Positions 41,301 through 51,650 of a DNA stretch of 64,000 nucleotides are shown here, piece by piece. Origin of the DNA: Tridacna crocea (taxonomy: Eukaryota > Mollusca > Bivalvia > Cardiida > Cardiidae); assembly GCA_943736015.1 (NCBI GenBank), contig OX031058.1, forward strand, positions 945,001 to 1,009,000, written 5' to 3'. The notes beneath the pieces are model-generated. The model saw only the letters and a list, made by a program, of their open reading frames with translations, made no database searches and was not told the DNA's origin. Made by a program: the position numbers and the translations under genes. The stretch's first letter is position 1, and each line of letters starts with the position of its first letter.

Positions 41301-44300
41301 GATGATTGTCTGGTAAAGAGTTAAATAATCAGGAGACAGTTGAGCTGAAAAAGGAAATGAATGCTCCACTCCAGCTGGCATCTCTTTCTAAAACCATCCC
41401 TTGTAAAACATGAACAAGTCAAGCATAATCTTCTGAAGTCATCATAATATTTTACAAAACAATCCCAAATTTTTATGACCCAACGAGGAAAGGTTTTTGA
41501 AAACATGATGGAAGAAGAGAAATGGCTGGTTATCAGTATTTTCTCTTTTTCCCACAAAGTTTTCTACTCTTTCAATGCCAAACATCATTACCTGAGCCGC
41601 ATTTACCTTGGCATTCGAATAGGCTTTTAATTTGAAAGGGTTTGAACTTTTGTTGTTTGGTCGAGAGTTCACTAATATCTATTATGAACAAAGAGAAAAT
41701 TTAATCAGACCTACAAGAATTCAGAACAGAAGACAACTGGAAAGGTTCTACATGTATATATATATAAAAGATCTATATACCTGTAACATTTTATTTTCTG
41801 GATTAAATAAATCAAAGCAACTTGCTCCCTTGTGATGACCTGGCCCCCATAGTTCTATTGCATATGAAAATGGAATCTGAAAATATGGACACATGACAAA
41901 AATACAATATCTGGTCAATTCTTTACCTCTTTAACTCTTTACCAAACAACAAAATTTTAGACTGGTCCAAATTGAAAGCATTTGCAGATTACATAATAAA
42001 AGTTACTGAAAATTTGGAATTTGTTTTTGAAAGGAAAGAAAACATTGAAGGGAAAGAAGAAAATGCTAGTTACCAGCATTTCCTCCTTTACCCGCAACAT
42101 TTTCAGACAGCTTCTTTCTCAGTGTCGTTAAAAGTAGGGATTGTGGAGAAGAGCATAAAAGAAACAGACTAATTGTTTGTTTCAGTGTTTGACCGAAATT
42201 TGTTCATCTCATGAAAAGGAAAGGCCATATTTTCATGAGTGGCATGAGAATACAGTCCTCGCTTTTCCCTTGGTAAAGGAAATTTTGAGGAAAAACCAAA
42301 ATAGACAGTTTTATTTCATGGTTTCTGGTAGGATATCGAGAAATAGCAGTGAAAATATTTTTTGATCTTATACTGGTACCACCAGTGAAAATACCTATTT
42401 TCACATCCTTATTGCCTAGGTAAATTGCGCGTGCCTCACAACCAGATAGGAAATATGACACCATATACCTTATATTTCACGCGCTTGATGTAATATTGTA
42501 ATTCGTTGCTATGAGAGAGGGGTACGCCACGGGGAATAACGGAAAAGAACTCGACGGGATTTTAATAAAGCTCCTCCCAGAAAGGGTTAAAGGCATGAAA
42601 TAAATAGAATATTTGTTTTTTTCGGTGAAAGATTGAAATTTATTTCATAGAGAGAATACCATCGGTAATATTTTCACGAGTGGCACAGCCACTCGTGAAA
42701 ATATTACCGATGGTGTTCACTTGATGAAATAAATTTCGATCTTTCACCGAAAAAAAAAATCTTCTATATCTTTTTCACTCATAATATTCTTATCTATGAA
42801 TATCTGGGATTTCACAGTGAATTCGACCGCTAAGTTGATAAAGAGGTATCTTCATTTGTGATGTGATAGTTTTACATTGTTTTCTGAAACTAATTTTCCT
42901 CTACAGCGCTCATTTTGTAACATTCTTGATAGTTATTAGAATAAAAAGGGCAAATTAGGAGAATAATAAATAGAATAATCAGCTGGTTGTGTGTGTTATT
43001 AAAAATCTGTCTCGCAAAATAATGACTTTTGATGCAGCTAAAAAACTTGTCCTTTCGATGCAATTTTTTAACTACATCACTGATTCACATCCCATTCTTA
43101 CATCAGATTTTAACCCTTTACCAAACAATCCCTGGTTTTTACGACCCAGAGGAAGAAGCCTTTTGAAAATATTGTTGGAAAAGGAAAGAAAATGCTGGTA
43201 GCCAGCATTTTCTCCTTTTCCCACAATGCTTTCTACTCTTCTAAAGTCAAGTTCCAAATTTTCAATCACATTTATTTTGTTGTCTGCGTAGGCTTTCAAT
43301 TTGGACAAGTCTAAAATTTTGTCCTTTGGCCATATCCAGTTGACTATCCTCTATTTCTTACCTTATGTTTCCCAGCCATATAATCAAACACAGTGCCATC
43401 TGCAGTATAATCATTCAACATCACAGCTTTACCATATTGATATCTATATTTAGTGGCAGTGGACAAAAGTTTCGCTAATCTCATCATTTCTTGTAGATTT
43501 TCTGGCTCTCTCCCTGTTTTACGTGACTTGGTATCTGTAAAATTTAGTACACAGCAAATTTTTGAGCCATGCTCTGTTAAAAGGGAGCTTACTACATTTG
43601 CGAAAAGTTTCGACCCATGTTAGCCTGCACATTACGTGGGCCTAGGGTTACTACTTTTAAATTTTTGGCATGCTGAAGGATAGTTTCTACCTCATGATTC
43701 AGTTAGTTGTTGGACACACATGATTTATTGATCCATAGTTTTGTGATAATTTGCTTGGCATAGTGCATCACCAGTATGCATTTAATTTGTTACTTTATAT
43801 ATTTACTACATATAAATTGATAGACTGGTCCAAATCGAAAGCATTTACAGACAACAAAATAAACTACAGCTGTCACTAAATGAGACTTATATCCCTGCCA
43901 GCACTTTGACAGTAATTTATACACAGATGGATACAAAGACAGATACACAGATGGACGGACAAACACAGACGGACAGACAGACAGACAGGCCGATTCGAGT
44001 ACACCCCTGAAAACATTTGTTTTGCGGGGGTACAATACCCCCCACCCCCCTTCAACCCCCAAGAAAAAAAAAAAAAAATTGATTTGGGAAGGTTAGAAAG
44101 CATTGTGGAAAAAGGAGAAAATGCTGGTTATGAGCATTTTCTCCTTTTCCCACATTGTTTTCTAAAGTCTTCTTTCTCAGGGTCGTCAAAAGTTGTCATT
44201 GTGTGGTAAAGGGTAAATCCCTCTTTTGCAAGAGCAGTGCCCAGTTTTAAAAAAGCCTTTTCATATGCTTGATACCCTTTACCAAAAAGTCTCAAGTTTT

Positions 44301-47300
44301 AATGACCCTGTAGAAGGTGGCTTTAGGGCTTTTGTTAACATTGCAGCACAAGGAGCAAATGGTAGTAAGCAGAATTTTCTCCCTTTCCCAAAATGTTTTC
44401 TGCTCTTTCTTAACTCTTTACCACACAATCCCGACTTTTAACGACCCTGAAAGAAAAGCCTTTGGAAAACATTGAGGGAAAAGGAGAAAATGCTGGTAAC
44501 CAATGTTTTCTGCCATGCTGGAAACAAATTTCAATTTTTGAATTACGTTATTTTGTCGTCTGCAGGTGCTTAAAATTTTCGAAAACAAGTTCCATCTTTT
44601 CAGCCTCATTCAACCCTTCACCACACAAAAAAATCTTTAACTCTTCTAAAATAAAAACTCAAGACATCATCAAGGCAAACCTTCTGACCAAGTTCAGGCC
44701 AGTCCAAATTGATATAGCATTTGCAGGTGACAAAATAAATTTGATTTAAGAGTCGAAATTTGTTTTGGAAATAGTAGAAAACGTGGGAAAAGAAAAAAAT
44801 GCTGGTTACCAGCATTTTTGTCTTTTCTCACAAAGTTTTCAAAAGCTTTCTTTTTCAGGGTCGTTAAAACTTGGGATAGTGTGGTAAAGGGGTATAAGAC
44901 TTAAAATAAAACCTTTAAAGTGCATACAAGGTATCTACATGTATTGACCTCTGAATAAAAGCAAACTGATAAAGGCGTACAAAAGCTTACCTTGGGTACT
45001 TTCAGATTTGGTGAAATAAAAACCAGTATGGTAAATACCTGAAATGAAGTCTACTGTATGTTGATACATACTGTATACTTATTGCTACTAATTTTCTATA
45101 TAGTGCTTATAATAATTTCATGAAGGTGACTAAATCATCTTACCAGCATATGGAATGTAAATTTGTTTTATCCCAGAATGTAAGGAAAGGAATGCATCAA
45201 AGTTGACTTGTGTCGGCAAATCTCTATACACTACAGACTCTGGTTCTGGAAAGTAAAAAGAATATTTGCCATTGAGCCTTTGACTGCCAGACAGATGAAG
45301 CTGCCAATCTGTTCTCATTTGGTAAACTTTAGTGGTCACATGATCAAATCCCTTGGTTACTTTACCATGAATGCTATGCATCTCTTACATCTCAATGGTT
45401 TACAATGCTTCAAATCAGAACACTCAAAGAAAGAAAACAAGAGTCACAATTTTCTAACAGAATCTACCCTAATACACTTCTTTTTTCCATAAAGTGTTTT
45501 TCAGTGATTTGGTAAAGTTTTGAGCCTTTAAACCATTACCACACAGTACGTACTTTTGAGAACCCTGAGAAAGAAGCCTTTAGAAAACATCGTGGGAAAA
45601 GGAGAAAATGCTGTTAATCAGCATTTTCTCCTTTTTCCACAATGTTTTCTACCCTTCACAAAACAAATTTTTTGTCAATGTTCTGTTTAAGTTCAACCCT
45701 AAGCTAAACAATCTCAAGATTTAACAACCCTCAAGAAGGTTTTTGAAAACATTGTGGAAAAAGAAGATAATGTAATGCTGTTCAAGAGCCTGTCCTCCTT
45801 TCAAAGAATATTTTCTATCCTTTCAAAGACTTATTCCTGTTTTGGCTTGTATCATTTTTTGTTGCCTGCAAGGCTTTGAACTTGGACCAGTTTAAAACCT
45901 TGTCATTTGGATTTGAACATAGTTTTAACTAGCACTACTTTTACCCTTAAAGGTGGCCCTTCAGAATTTGGGACGAAATTTTTGCAAAAATACAAAAAAA
46001 TCATCCTTATACTCCCAAAGCCTTATAATTTTCATACATAAATCCCAGTAGTCGAAAACCATCCGACAACATGAGAAATTAGACATTTACTACAGCCCAG
46101 GTTGAAACCGACGGGAAACACGGTCTATTTTTACATGAGCAATTCTCTTATTTACATACCGGAAATACACAGACGAAGCTTCAAACATGGCGTCCGAAGA
46201 AGACTTTATAGAAAATAATTTCATATTTGTTATGTTATGGAATTTAAGCGTCATAAGTCACGTGCCAGTCACTTAACATTCTCACAATGCCTTTTTTATT
46301 TTTGGCGCGAAATCTAAAAATAGCTTAAGAGGCTACGTAGCTTTTTAAGGGAATACCATGAAAAAAAAAAAATTGTGTAATTTTATGACTCTTAATTATT
46401 GATGATTTGTATTGTTTTTTCATTAAAATTTCAGTGATATATATATTTTTTTAATTTGGTGAGATGTGAAAAACCTAAATACCCACCTTTAACTGCGCAT
46501 TGACGGTTTTTATGGACCTTGGGAAAGAGCCTTATGAAAACATTCAGGGAAAAGAAAAGAAAAAGTGGTAAGCATAAATTATCCCATGTGAGCCACATTT
46601 AATTTGTCATCTGCAAATTCTTTCAGTTCCGATACGGCTTAAATTTTGTTGTAAAGTAAAGGTTAAATTAACCTGAGAATGGCTCTCTGCCCCTGTATTC
46701 TTCATCCTGTTGGTCTGCTGAACTACCAGAACCACCAAACTCCCAGTCCATATTTCTATTTATATCTACACCCGTCTTTGTTCCTCTCCAGCAGTAATTC
46801 TGCCGAGTCTCCACTAAATGTCGTCCATCAGGATTTGCTATCACTAGTAAATACAGGTCAATGTCATTCACATAATTAACACCTAAAGTACTGTGCAATG
46901 AAGATTTTCTATGTTGTAAGAGTCTTTCTATAAGTCGTATACATGATTCAACCGGAACAAATTCTCTAGCATGTTCTCCAAAGGATAAAAATATTTTCAC
47001 CCTACTTGAACTTGTTTTATGATTATAATTAGTAAAATTTGTCATGTGAATTAAATACTGATTACGGCCCTCTCTTGACAAATATTTCTTCTCACTTCGA
47101 ATGAAATTTGGATTTTCTTTCACAAGTTGTTCGACACTCACACTAATAGAAGACAGATTATGATACACACTGTAATCTGGAGTAAACTTTTCCTTTTGTG
47201 GTTTTACATCCACTGCCAAAATGCACTGCAGATACACTAAGATAAAAGTGATGTTATATTTAAAAGTCATGTAGATTAAGCACACTGCTTTGGATGCCTT

Positions 47301-47303
47301 CAT
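38198..47303 (-). CDS. Membrane-anchored M14 zinc carboxypeptidase, 441 aa, six coding exons
   Basis: Coding exons in order: 47303-46673, 45245-45144, 43534-43362, 41876-41781, 39534-39388, 38374-38198 (stop TGA). All junctions are GT-AG and in phase. The start MKASKAVCLIYMTFKYNITF opens a hydrophobic signal sequence ending near CILAVD. The peptidase domain has the zinc ligands H and E in FGEHAREF and H in LSLHSG. It also has NPDGR, substrate-binding DINRN and the catalytic Glu in SYAIELWG. After an acidic Ser-rich linker comes one membrane helix (YTLLLVVVVLTVLIGL) and a basic tail RRFYQRRR. It should remove C-terminal residues from peptides at the cell surface or in the lumen. Substrate preference cannot be read with confidence. 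The introns are packed with family A copies. Confidence 0.92.
38398..38525 (+). mobile_element. GAGCTGTCACTGAATG repeat, short copy
   Basis: AGAGCTGTCACTGAATGTGA through ACACAGACAGACACACAG and GGGGGTATAAAACAG; lies in the last carboxypeptidase intron. Confidence 0.6.
38940..39091. mobile_element. Family E, decayed
   Basis: TCTGAGATGGCACTTTACA and AAGTGCCATCTCAGATAAC are inverted; outer ends are eroded. Confidence 0.5.
39668..39894 (+). mobile_element. Family A, F, CATTACC left end
   Basis: TTAA at both ends; hairpin 39776-39841, one mismatch (ACGCTGTGGG). Confidence 0.9.
39937..40161 (+). mobile_element. Family A, F
   Basis: Left TTAA replaced by TTCA; three-base loss in the left arm (AACATTGGGAAAAGG). 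Confidence 0.8.
40278..40506 (+). mobile_element. Family A, F, CATTACC subfamily
   Basis: TTAA at both ends; perfect apex, one mismatch at CCCAAAATG. Confidence 0.9.
40645..40872 (+). mobile_element. Family A, F, TTTCCCAAAC subfamily
   Basis: CCCTTTCCCAAACGACAAAC and GATTGTTTGGGAAAGGGTT ends pair with each other. Nearly identical to 53452-53679, suggesting recent movement. An R-end trace (CACATACAATCCCTGATTTA) precedes it. Confidence 0.85.
40956..41166 (-). mobile_element. Family A, R
   Basis: TTAACACGTAACCAAACAAT start; hairpin 41005-41068 imperfect. Right end shared with the next copy. Confidence 0.75.
41163..41324 (+). mobile_element. Family A, F, hairpin deleted
   Basis: AGGGTTCCTTTTCTCACAATG shows loss of the left arm and apex; right TTAA kept. 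Confidence 0.75.
41449..41671 (-). mobile_element. Family A, R, decayed
   Basis: TACAAAACAATCCCAAATTT start; GTTGTTTGGTCGAGAGTTCA end. Ends about 110 bp before the carboxypeptidase exon at 41781. Confidence 0.7.
41931..42158 (+). mobile_element. Family A, F
   Basis: Left TTAA; hairpin with several mismatches (TTGAAGGGAAAGAAG/CTTTACCCGCAA); right end eroded. Confidence 0.75.
42187..42420. repeat. Possible relative of the TTTTCACGAGTGGC palindrome
   Basis: ATATTTTCATGAGTGGCATG and the inverted CCACCAGTGAAAATACC recall the large palindrome at 42614-42761, but the arms are poor. Confidence 0.35.
42614..42761. repeat. Long palindrome, arms about 70 bp
   Basis: TTTTTTCGGTGAAAGAT at the left is matched by ATCTTTCACCGAAAAAA at the right. 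Arms meet at GAGTGGCACAGCCACTC. A few mismatches only. No ORF. Confidence 0.85.
43110..43330 (-). mobile_element. Family A, R
   Basis: Left TTAA; right end runs TTTTGTCCTTTGGCC without TTAA and stops about 30 bp from the carboxypeptidase exon at 43362. Confidence 0.8.
43560..43775 (+). repeat. CTGACATGGGTC-type dispersed repeat
   Basis: TTGAGCCATGCTCTGTTAAA, TTTCGACCCATGTTAGCCTG and TAATTTGCTTGGCA line up with 4745-4975. Confidence 0.55.
43788..44215 (+). mobile_element. Family A, F, interrupted by GAGCTGTCACTGAATG repeat
   Basis: Left part to 43862 (...GCATTTACAGACAACAAAATAAA). Right part from 44079 (TTGATTTGGGAAGGTTAGAA) with intact hairpin. Confidence 0.75.
43864..44078 (+). mobile_element. 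GAGCTGTCACTGAATG repeat with GACAGACAGAC tract
   Basis: CAGCTGTCACTAAATGAGAC start; GACGGACAGACAGACAGAC microsatellite; GGGGGTACAATA end followed by C-rich and A16 runs. Inserted in a family A copy. Confidence 0.7.
44271..44409 (-). mobile_element. Family A, R, truncated
   Basis: ACCCTTTACCAAAAAGTCTC start; cut at the next copy's TTAA. Confidence 0.6.
44410..44580 (-). mobile_element. Family A, R, deleted right hairpin arm
   Basis: Left TTAA and GGAGAAAATGCTGGTAACCA are followed directly by ATGTTTTCTGCC. Confidence 0.7.
44611..44893 (+). mobile_element. Family A, F, with about 50-bp insertion in left arm
   Basis: CAACCCTTCACCACACAAAA start, extra sequence near 44650-44690, hairpin 44778-44840, right GTGTGGTAAAGGGG. 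Confidence 0.65.
45528..45680 (-). mobile_element. Family A, R, right end lost
   Basis: AACCATTACCACACAGTACG start; hairpin intact with ATCGTGGG mismatch; stops at CAAAACAAATTTTTTG. Confidence 0.75.
45692..45910 (-). mobile_element. Family A, R, decayed
   Basis: CAACCCTAAGCTAAACAATC start, TTTTTTGTTGCCTGCAAGGC body; hairpin scrambled. Confidence 0.6.
45947..46492 (+). mobile_element. TTAAAGGTGG element, full length (546 bp)
   Basis: TTAA at 45947 and 46489; ends AAGGTGGCCCTTCAG and AAATACCCACCTT. Related copies at 52329 (truncated) and 55940. No ORF. Confidence 0.8.
46489..46666 (-). mobile_element. Family A, R, apex deleted, abuts a splice donor
   Basis: Shares its TTAA with the preceding element. 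Right TTAA at 46663 lies 6 nt from the carboxypeptidase exon 1 donor. Confidence 0.7.
46673..47303 (-). CDS. Carboxypeptidase exon 1 (coding)
   Basis: An acceptor ttttatttcag at 47321-47331 puts 17 nt of 5' UTR before the ATG. The start was chosen at VV|MKASK because the preceding in-exon ATG (TGCATGGAGTGGTAA) stops after three codons. The donor gttaat is only 6 nt from a MITE terminus. Confidence 0.9.
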
Positions 47304-48593
47304 TACCACTCCATGCAAAACTGAAATAAAAGAGAAATATAAAATGCAAAAGTAAGAGGACCATGATTGTCCTACATCGCTCACCTGGTACAACATAGTA
47401 CAACATTGCCACAACAATTTTAACAGTATGAAATCAACAACATCATTTTTTATAAATTTTCATCTTATAGTAAGTATTAAAGAAAAGCTCTCTCACTTTC
47501 ATCCAAACATCTGAGATAAAAAAAAAAACCAGTATTGATGCAAACTTACAGAAAAGGACCATACCAAACACTGCAAGAACACTTGGTTAAACCTTCTTAA
47601 AACTTGGGGTTAGATCTTCTTTAGGGTCAATCCGGGTAAATACGGACAGAGGTATAAATACGGACATGCACCATATTTTTGGAAAATACCAGAGTGTATT
47701 TTAACTCCCAATATCCATGCCATAATCTATATATAGCACTCCCATCTTATTTCTGTGTCAGTGCGTTATTTTTGATGACGATTAAGTTTATGTGATGATA
47801 CAAGCATATTTAGTGTCAAACTTGATTCGCCCTTTCTCAACTATGCTTGAATTCAAAGATTTGTGCTACAATTCTGACAGGTACTTGAACGCTTTCTTAT
47901 GTTAAAGATTTTTTCACTAAGCTGTAATGGTGTTAAAAACTATGAAAAATGATTGAAGAAAAGTAATAAATCATCAAAATGATGGCAAAATACATGTTAG
48001 CAGAAATAAAGAAGAAAAAGACATAAACCAGTCGTTTGAACACACTGTAAAATTACGGATACTTATAAAAGTATCTAGAGAATTCATGTTTATCAAATAT
48101 TTGAAAAAGACGATATCTAGAAGTTAATTTATAGCTCGAGCCGCACAAGTAGAATTCAATACTTTTCAGAAATTAGACGCATTAAATAAAATCAAGCCAC
48201 AGATGTATGGGCTACCGGAATGATTTTTCATTTCGCTGCATTTTGTAACTGTTGTCCTGCCTAATGTGCAGGTTGTGCTAGATCTATTGCTATTATTGTC
48301 TGTTTTGCCACAAACAATCCATTGTTTTATTAGGTTTTGGCAGTATTGTTCTTTTGAAAACATAATAGGGAAAGAAAAAAATATCTTGTGCCAAGCAATA
48401 CTTTATTTAACCCGTTTAAAGTCATGAAACACATATGAAAGACCAAAAGTGGTAAACTGCAACAGATTACTGTTTAATGATATCACCTCATGCAATTAGG
48501 AAGAACTTTAAAATAGTAAGGACAAGTCAAATGTGCTATGCTGACAGGTGAATCAAAAGATTTGAAATAAAGTTACAGATGGACATATCAGTA

Positions 48594-48823
48594 TTAACTC
48601 ATTACCAAACGACAAAATATTTAGCTTGTCCAAATCGAAAACATATGCAAACAACAAAATAAAAGTGATTTAAAAAATTGAAATTTGTTTTGTAAAGGAT
48701 AGAAAACATTGTGGAAAAAGGAGAAAATGCTGGTTACCAGCATTTTCTCCTTTTTTCCCAATGTTTTCTAAAGGCTTCTTTCTCGAGGGCGTCAAAAGTA
48801 GGGGTTGTGTGGTAATGGGTTAA
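48594..48823 (+). mobile_element. Family A, F, CATTACC subfamily
   Basis: TTAA at both ends; hairpin with one-base differences near TTTTTTCCCAATG. Confidence 0.85.
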
Positions 48824-48840
48824 AGAACATCTCGGTCTCT

Positions 48841-49039
48841 TAATTAGACTGGTCCAAATTTAAAACATTTTACAGATGACAAATCAAATATTAATTGGGT
48901 GGTACGATTAGTCAGTGATGGGGTAGAAAACATTGTGAAAAAATGCTGGTTACCAGCATTTTCTTAATTTCCAACAATGTTTTCAAAATGCTGTTTCCTC
49001 GGGGTCGTTAAAACTTGTGATGGTGTGGCAGAAGGTTAA
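48841..49039 (+). mobile_element. Family A, F, left end and part of hairpin lost
   Basis: AATTAGACTGGTCCAAATTT start; AACATTGTGAAAAAATGCTGG shows deletion of GGAAAAGGAG. Confidence 0.75.
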
Positions 49040-49160
49040 ATACTAGAAACACTGTGGAAAAAGGAGAAAATTCTGGTTAATAACATTTTCTCTTTTCCAA
49101 CATTTTTTTTTTTGAAAGCCACTGTGTCATTAAAACTCAGGATCATGTCGTAAAGAGTTT
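49040..49160 (+). mobile_element. Family A, F, right part
   Basis: AGAAACACTGTGGAAAAAGG to CAGGATCATGTCGTAAAGAG; follows directly on the previous copy. Confidence 0.6.
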
Positions 49161-49472
49161 ACAAAAATAAATGTGATGATAAGATGTACATTAATAGCTT
49201 TGTTTACATGTCCAGAGGATTTCAAGGTACAGTTCTTAACCCTTACAGGTCCTTTCACAACCATAGTTGCCCTTGCGGACAGTGCAGATAAAGATCAGGC
49301 TGTACAAAATGTGTAGCCTGATCTTTGATCTACACTGTTCACTTTGCTGAAACACTGCATGTAATTATTATCATATCTCTAGGCTGAAAATGTCTGATAC
49401 CGGTATGTAGTTTCTAAAGGTTAACCTTAATGTTCATTACACTACCTTCTGGTATAGTTGACAGGGTCTTAT

Positions 49473-49701
49473 TTAACCCTTTACTCCATAGATACACATT
49501 TCTACTCATTGCTTGTAGGAGCCTTTGGAAAACATTGTGGCAAAAGGTGAAATTGCTATTGACGAGCAATTTCACCTTTTGCCACAATGTTTTCTATCCT
49601 ATCGAAAGATGTCATATATGCATAAGAAACAGCTTCATCCCTGCTGTTATTTAGGGTCAGTTAGAGATACCATAGAAATGCCTTATGGGGTAAAGGGTTA
49701 A
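49473..49701 (-). mobile_element. Family B, opposite orientation to 19561
   Basis: TTAA at both ends. CTCCATAGATACACATTTC start mirrors the 19561 end. Apex TTGCTATTGACGAGCAA has lost part of its pairing. Confidence 0.85.
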
Positions 49702-49719
49702 CAAGTCTAATGTTTTAGG

Positions 49720-50221
49720 TACATTTTTTCCTGTAATTGTATATGAGCATGGTATTACTGCACCACCACCTTTCTCAGACAGGGCTGGCCATGGAGGAAA
49801 ACTTTGCATAGGATCACCCATGGCAGTAGCATATATATCTTCCCCAGTATCCAATAAATCATGAAATCAACTTGCCAAAATACGTGGCACATGATCGAGC
49901 TATTGCTAAACCTGCCACATCAGAAAGCATCTGATTTCTTTGATAATCTGTTACCATGCTATGTAGAGTCTCATCAAAAGTTGAGAATTCTGGAATCCAT
50001 ACCAGACAAGCATCTCTATCATTAATATTGGTGTACTCTCTGTGCACTTGTAACCTGGTTTTTGGTTCAGTATGTGGAGGCCTTATTTTAAACGCATGGT
50101 AGCCTTTAATTACAGACTTTTCTATTATGATGGTTTCACAGCCACTGCATACAGAACTTGTAGATTTTTGTCTGTTGTGATGAAGACAAATACCTGATGG
50201 TTCTGGTCCAGTCATTAGTAC
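49720..50221 (-). pseudogene. Unrecognised coding segment, one frameshift
   Basis: On the minus strand an acceptor ttgtttcag precedes GTACTAATGACTGGACC. About 120 codons follow in one frame (VLMTGPEPSGICLHHNRQ..., CSGCETIIIEK, CLVWIPEFSTFDETLHSM, SCATYFGKLI). A stop comes at 49859, but the next frame continues at once with HDLLDTGEDIYATAMGDP and FPPWPALSEKGGGAV to an ITGKN near 49720. The composition is protein-like and the two halves read as one protein with a one-base shift. I do not recognise the family. It may be an exon of a host gene, or part of the element bounded at 47623 and 51192. Confidence 0.45.
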
Positions 50222-50229
50222 CTGAAACA

Positions 50230-51510
50230 AGACAATGCTCATTAAATGATGCTCAGTTTTATCAAACTAATCTTGTCTGAGCTCTTACCAGTTGCACTTA
50301 TTCATTCAATGTTTATTTTTTTTTTAAAGTCTGTTTCTGAAGTAGATCATACTACAATTTATGCATCAGTTTCATATTAAATGTTGTTTGTTGAAAAAGC
50401 GGCATAATTGTGTAAAAAATATTCTGATGGATATCTGCCAAAATTAAATGGGTTATCAACTGAAACTAGACCGAAAACGGCATTAAAGACCATGCAATTG
50501 ATCAATCACGTAGTAATAGATCAAATTCAATTCGCACTTGACGTCAGTCTGACAGTCATCATTGATTTTGAGAAGCTCCCCTCATTCGTCCCTCCAAGTG
50601 ATAAGTTTATATCGTCTTGCATGGCCGATCCGCTACTGACCGAATCGCCTACTTTATTTTCAGGTCAGTTTTTGATATCATACTTTTACACATAAATTTC
50701 TTATTCTTTGTAGTAAAATTATACATATTTATACAACACATCATACAAAAAAATTGTAAATTAGACTTTACATACCTGAAAATTAGATTAGAGAAGTCGT
50801 CTGCTGTATTTTTTTCTTCCTTGAAAAATTAAACTTCCGGTTGCCTCATTTTGATTTTAGTGCGATAAAAATACCGTGAAAATGGTAAATTTGAACAAAC
50901 ATCATGAAATATATCGCGGAAATATCACTCTTTTCGATGGCACATGGATATTATCTGTAACATACTCACAGAATTTTTTATAGGTAAAAAATCAACAGCC
51001 TATCCGCTATACCCCAAGATCCGCTACTGCCTAATCGACTGTATACAGTTTTAATAGCGAAAATATCAAAGGGAAAAGTCTTGAAATGTTAACTCATAGG
51101 TTATAGGGGTCATGGCTTTCATATAGTAACAGTAGTTGACGTGCGAAGTGAGCTGTGTAAAAATCGTCCGTATTTAGCCCGATTGACCCTAATCTTGGGA
51201 GTCAAATCTTCTCAAAATTGGATTTATAAAATCAATTTACAAATGAACAAGTGAAAAAAATCTATAGGATCATATAGTCATACAAATCACACAGATCAGT
51301 AATATGTTAAATATTATTCCATTTCGGATAATAATCCGGCAACAACGAAGTAACATTGAAAAACACATTTTTGCGAATTTGCTTGGGGCCGAATATTCCA
51401 TCGACCGATTCCTTATCGGTCAATAAATATAACGATTTAGAAAAATGCCCATATAAATGAGGTCATTAATAGAAACACAGTTCACTCTAACAGTAAATGC
51501 ACTTTTACAT
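50230..51510. other. No assigned gene; ATCCGCTACTG repeat words
   Basis: CCGATCCGCTACTGACCGAA at 50626 and AAGATCCGCTACTGCCTAAT at 51018 are related. A plus-strand-like TTTATTTTCAG|GTCAG at 50655 is not backed by a coding frame. Confidence 0.4.
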
Positions 51511-51650
51511 ACCTCTTACACCATTTATTCCGCTTGGATCATGCATACTTCGAAATAAAGACACATTTCTTCCCCAAATATCATTTATACCGGAAACTGA
51601 TGGCGTCGTGGAAATAATGAAACACCGGCATAGGCTAAATGACCGGAACG
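51511..51650 (-). other. Possible first (untranslated) exon on minus strand
   Basis: Minus-strand ...GGTGTAAGAG|gtatgtaaaag gives a good donor at 51510. The frame ending SMHDPSGINGVR is open but its phase does not fit the segment at 50221. Splicing to the acceptor at 47320 would make it the carboxypeptidase 5' UTR; this is inference. Confidence 0.35.

Larger units (their letters stand above)
47623..51192. mobile_element. Candidate 3.6-kb element bounded by 26-bp inverted repeats
   Basis: TTAGGGTCAATCCGGGTAA at 47623 and TTAGCCCGATTGACCCTAA ending near 51192 are inverted; pairing extends to TACGGAC on both sides. Flanks resemble each other (CTTGGGGTTAGATCTTCT; CTTGGGAGTCAAATCTTCT), but no clean target duplication is visible. 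Inside are family A and B copies and one coding-looking segment. This could be a degenerate DNA transposon or two unrelated MITE ends. Confidence 0.45.

Noticed and set aside
43790..44103. ORFs with CLSVCPSVFVRPSVYLS
   Set aside because: Translation of the GACAGACAGAC tract in the GAGCTGTCACTGAATG repeat; the same artefact appears at 56723-57023.
46679..46879. 66-codon plus-strand ORF
   Set aside because: Antisense shadow of carboxypeptidase exon 1.
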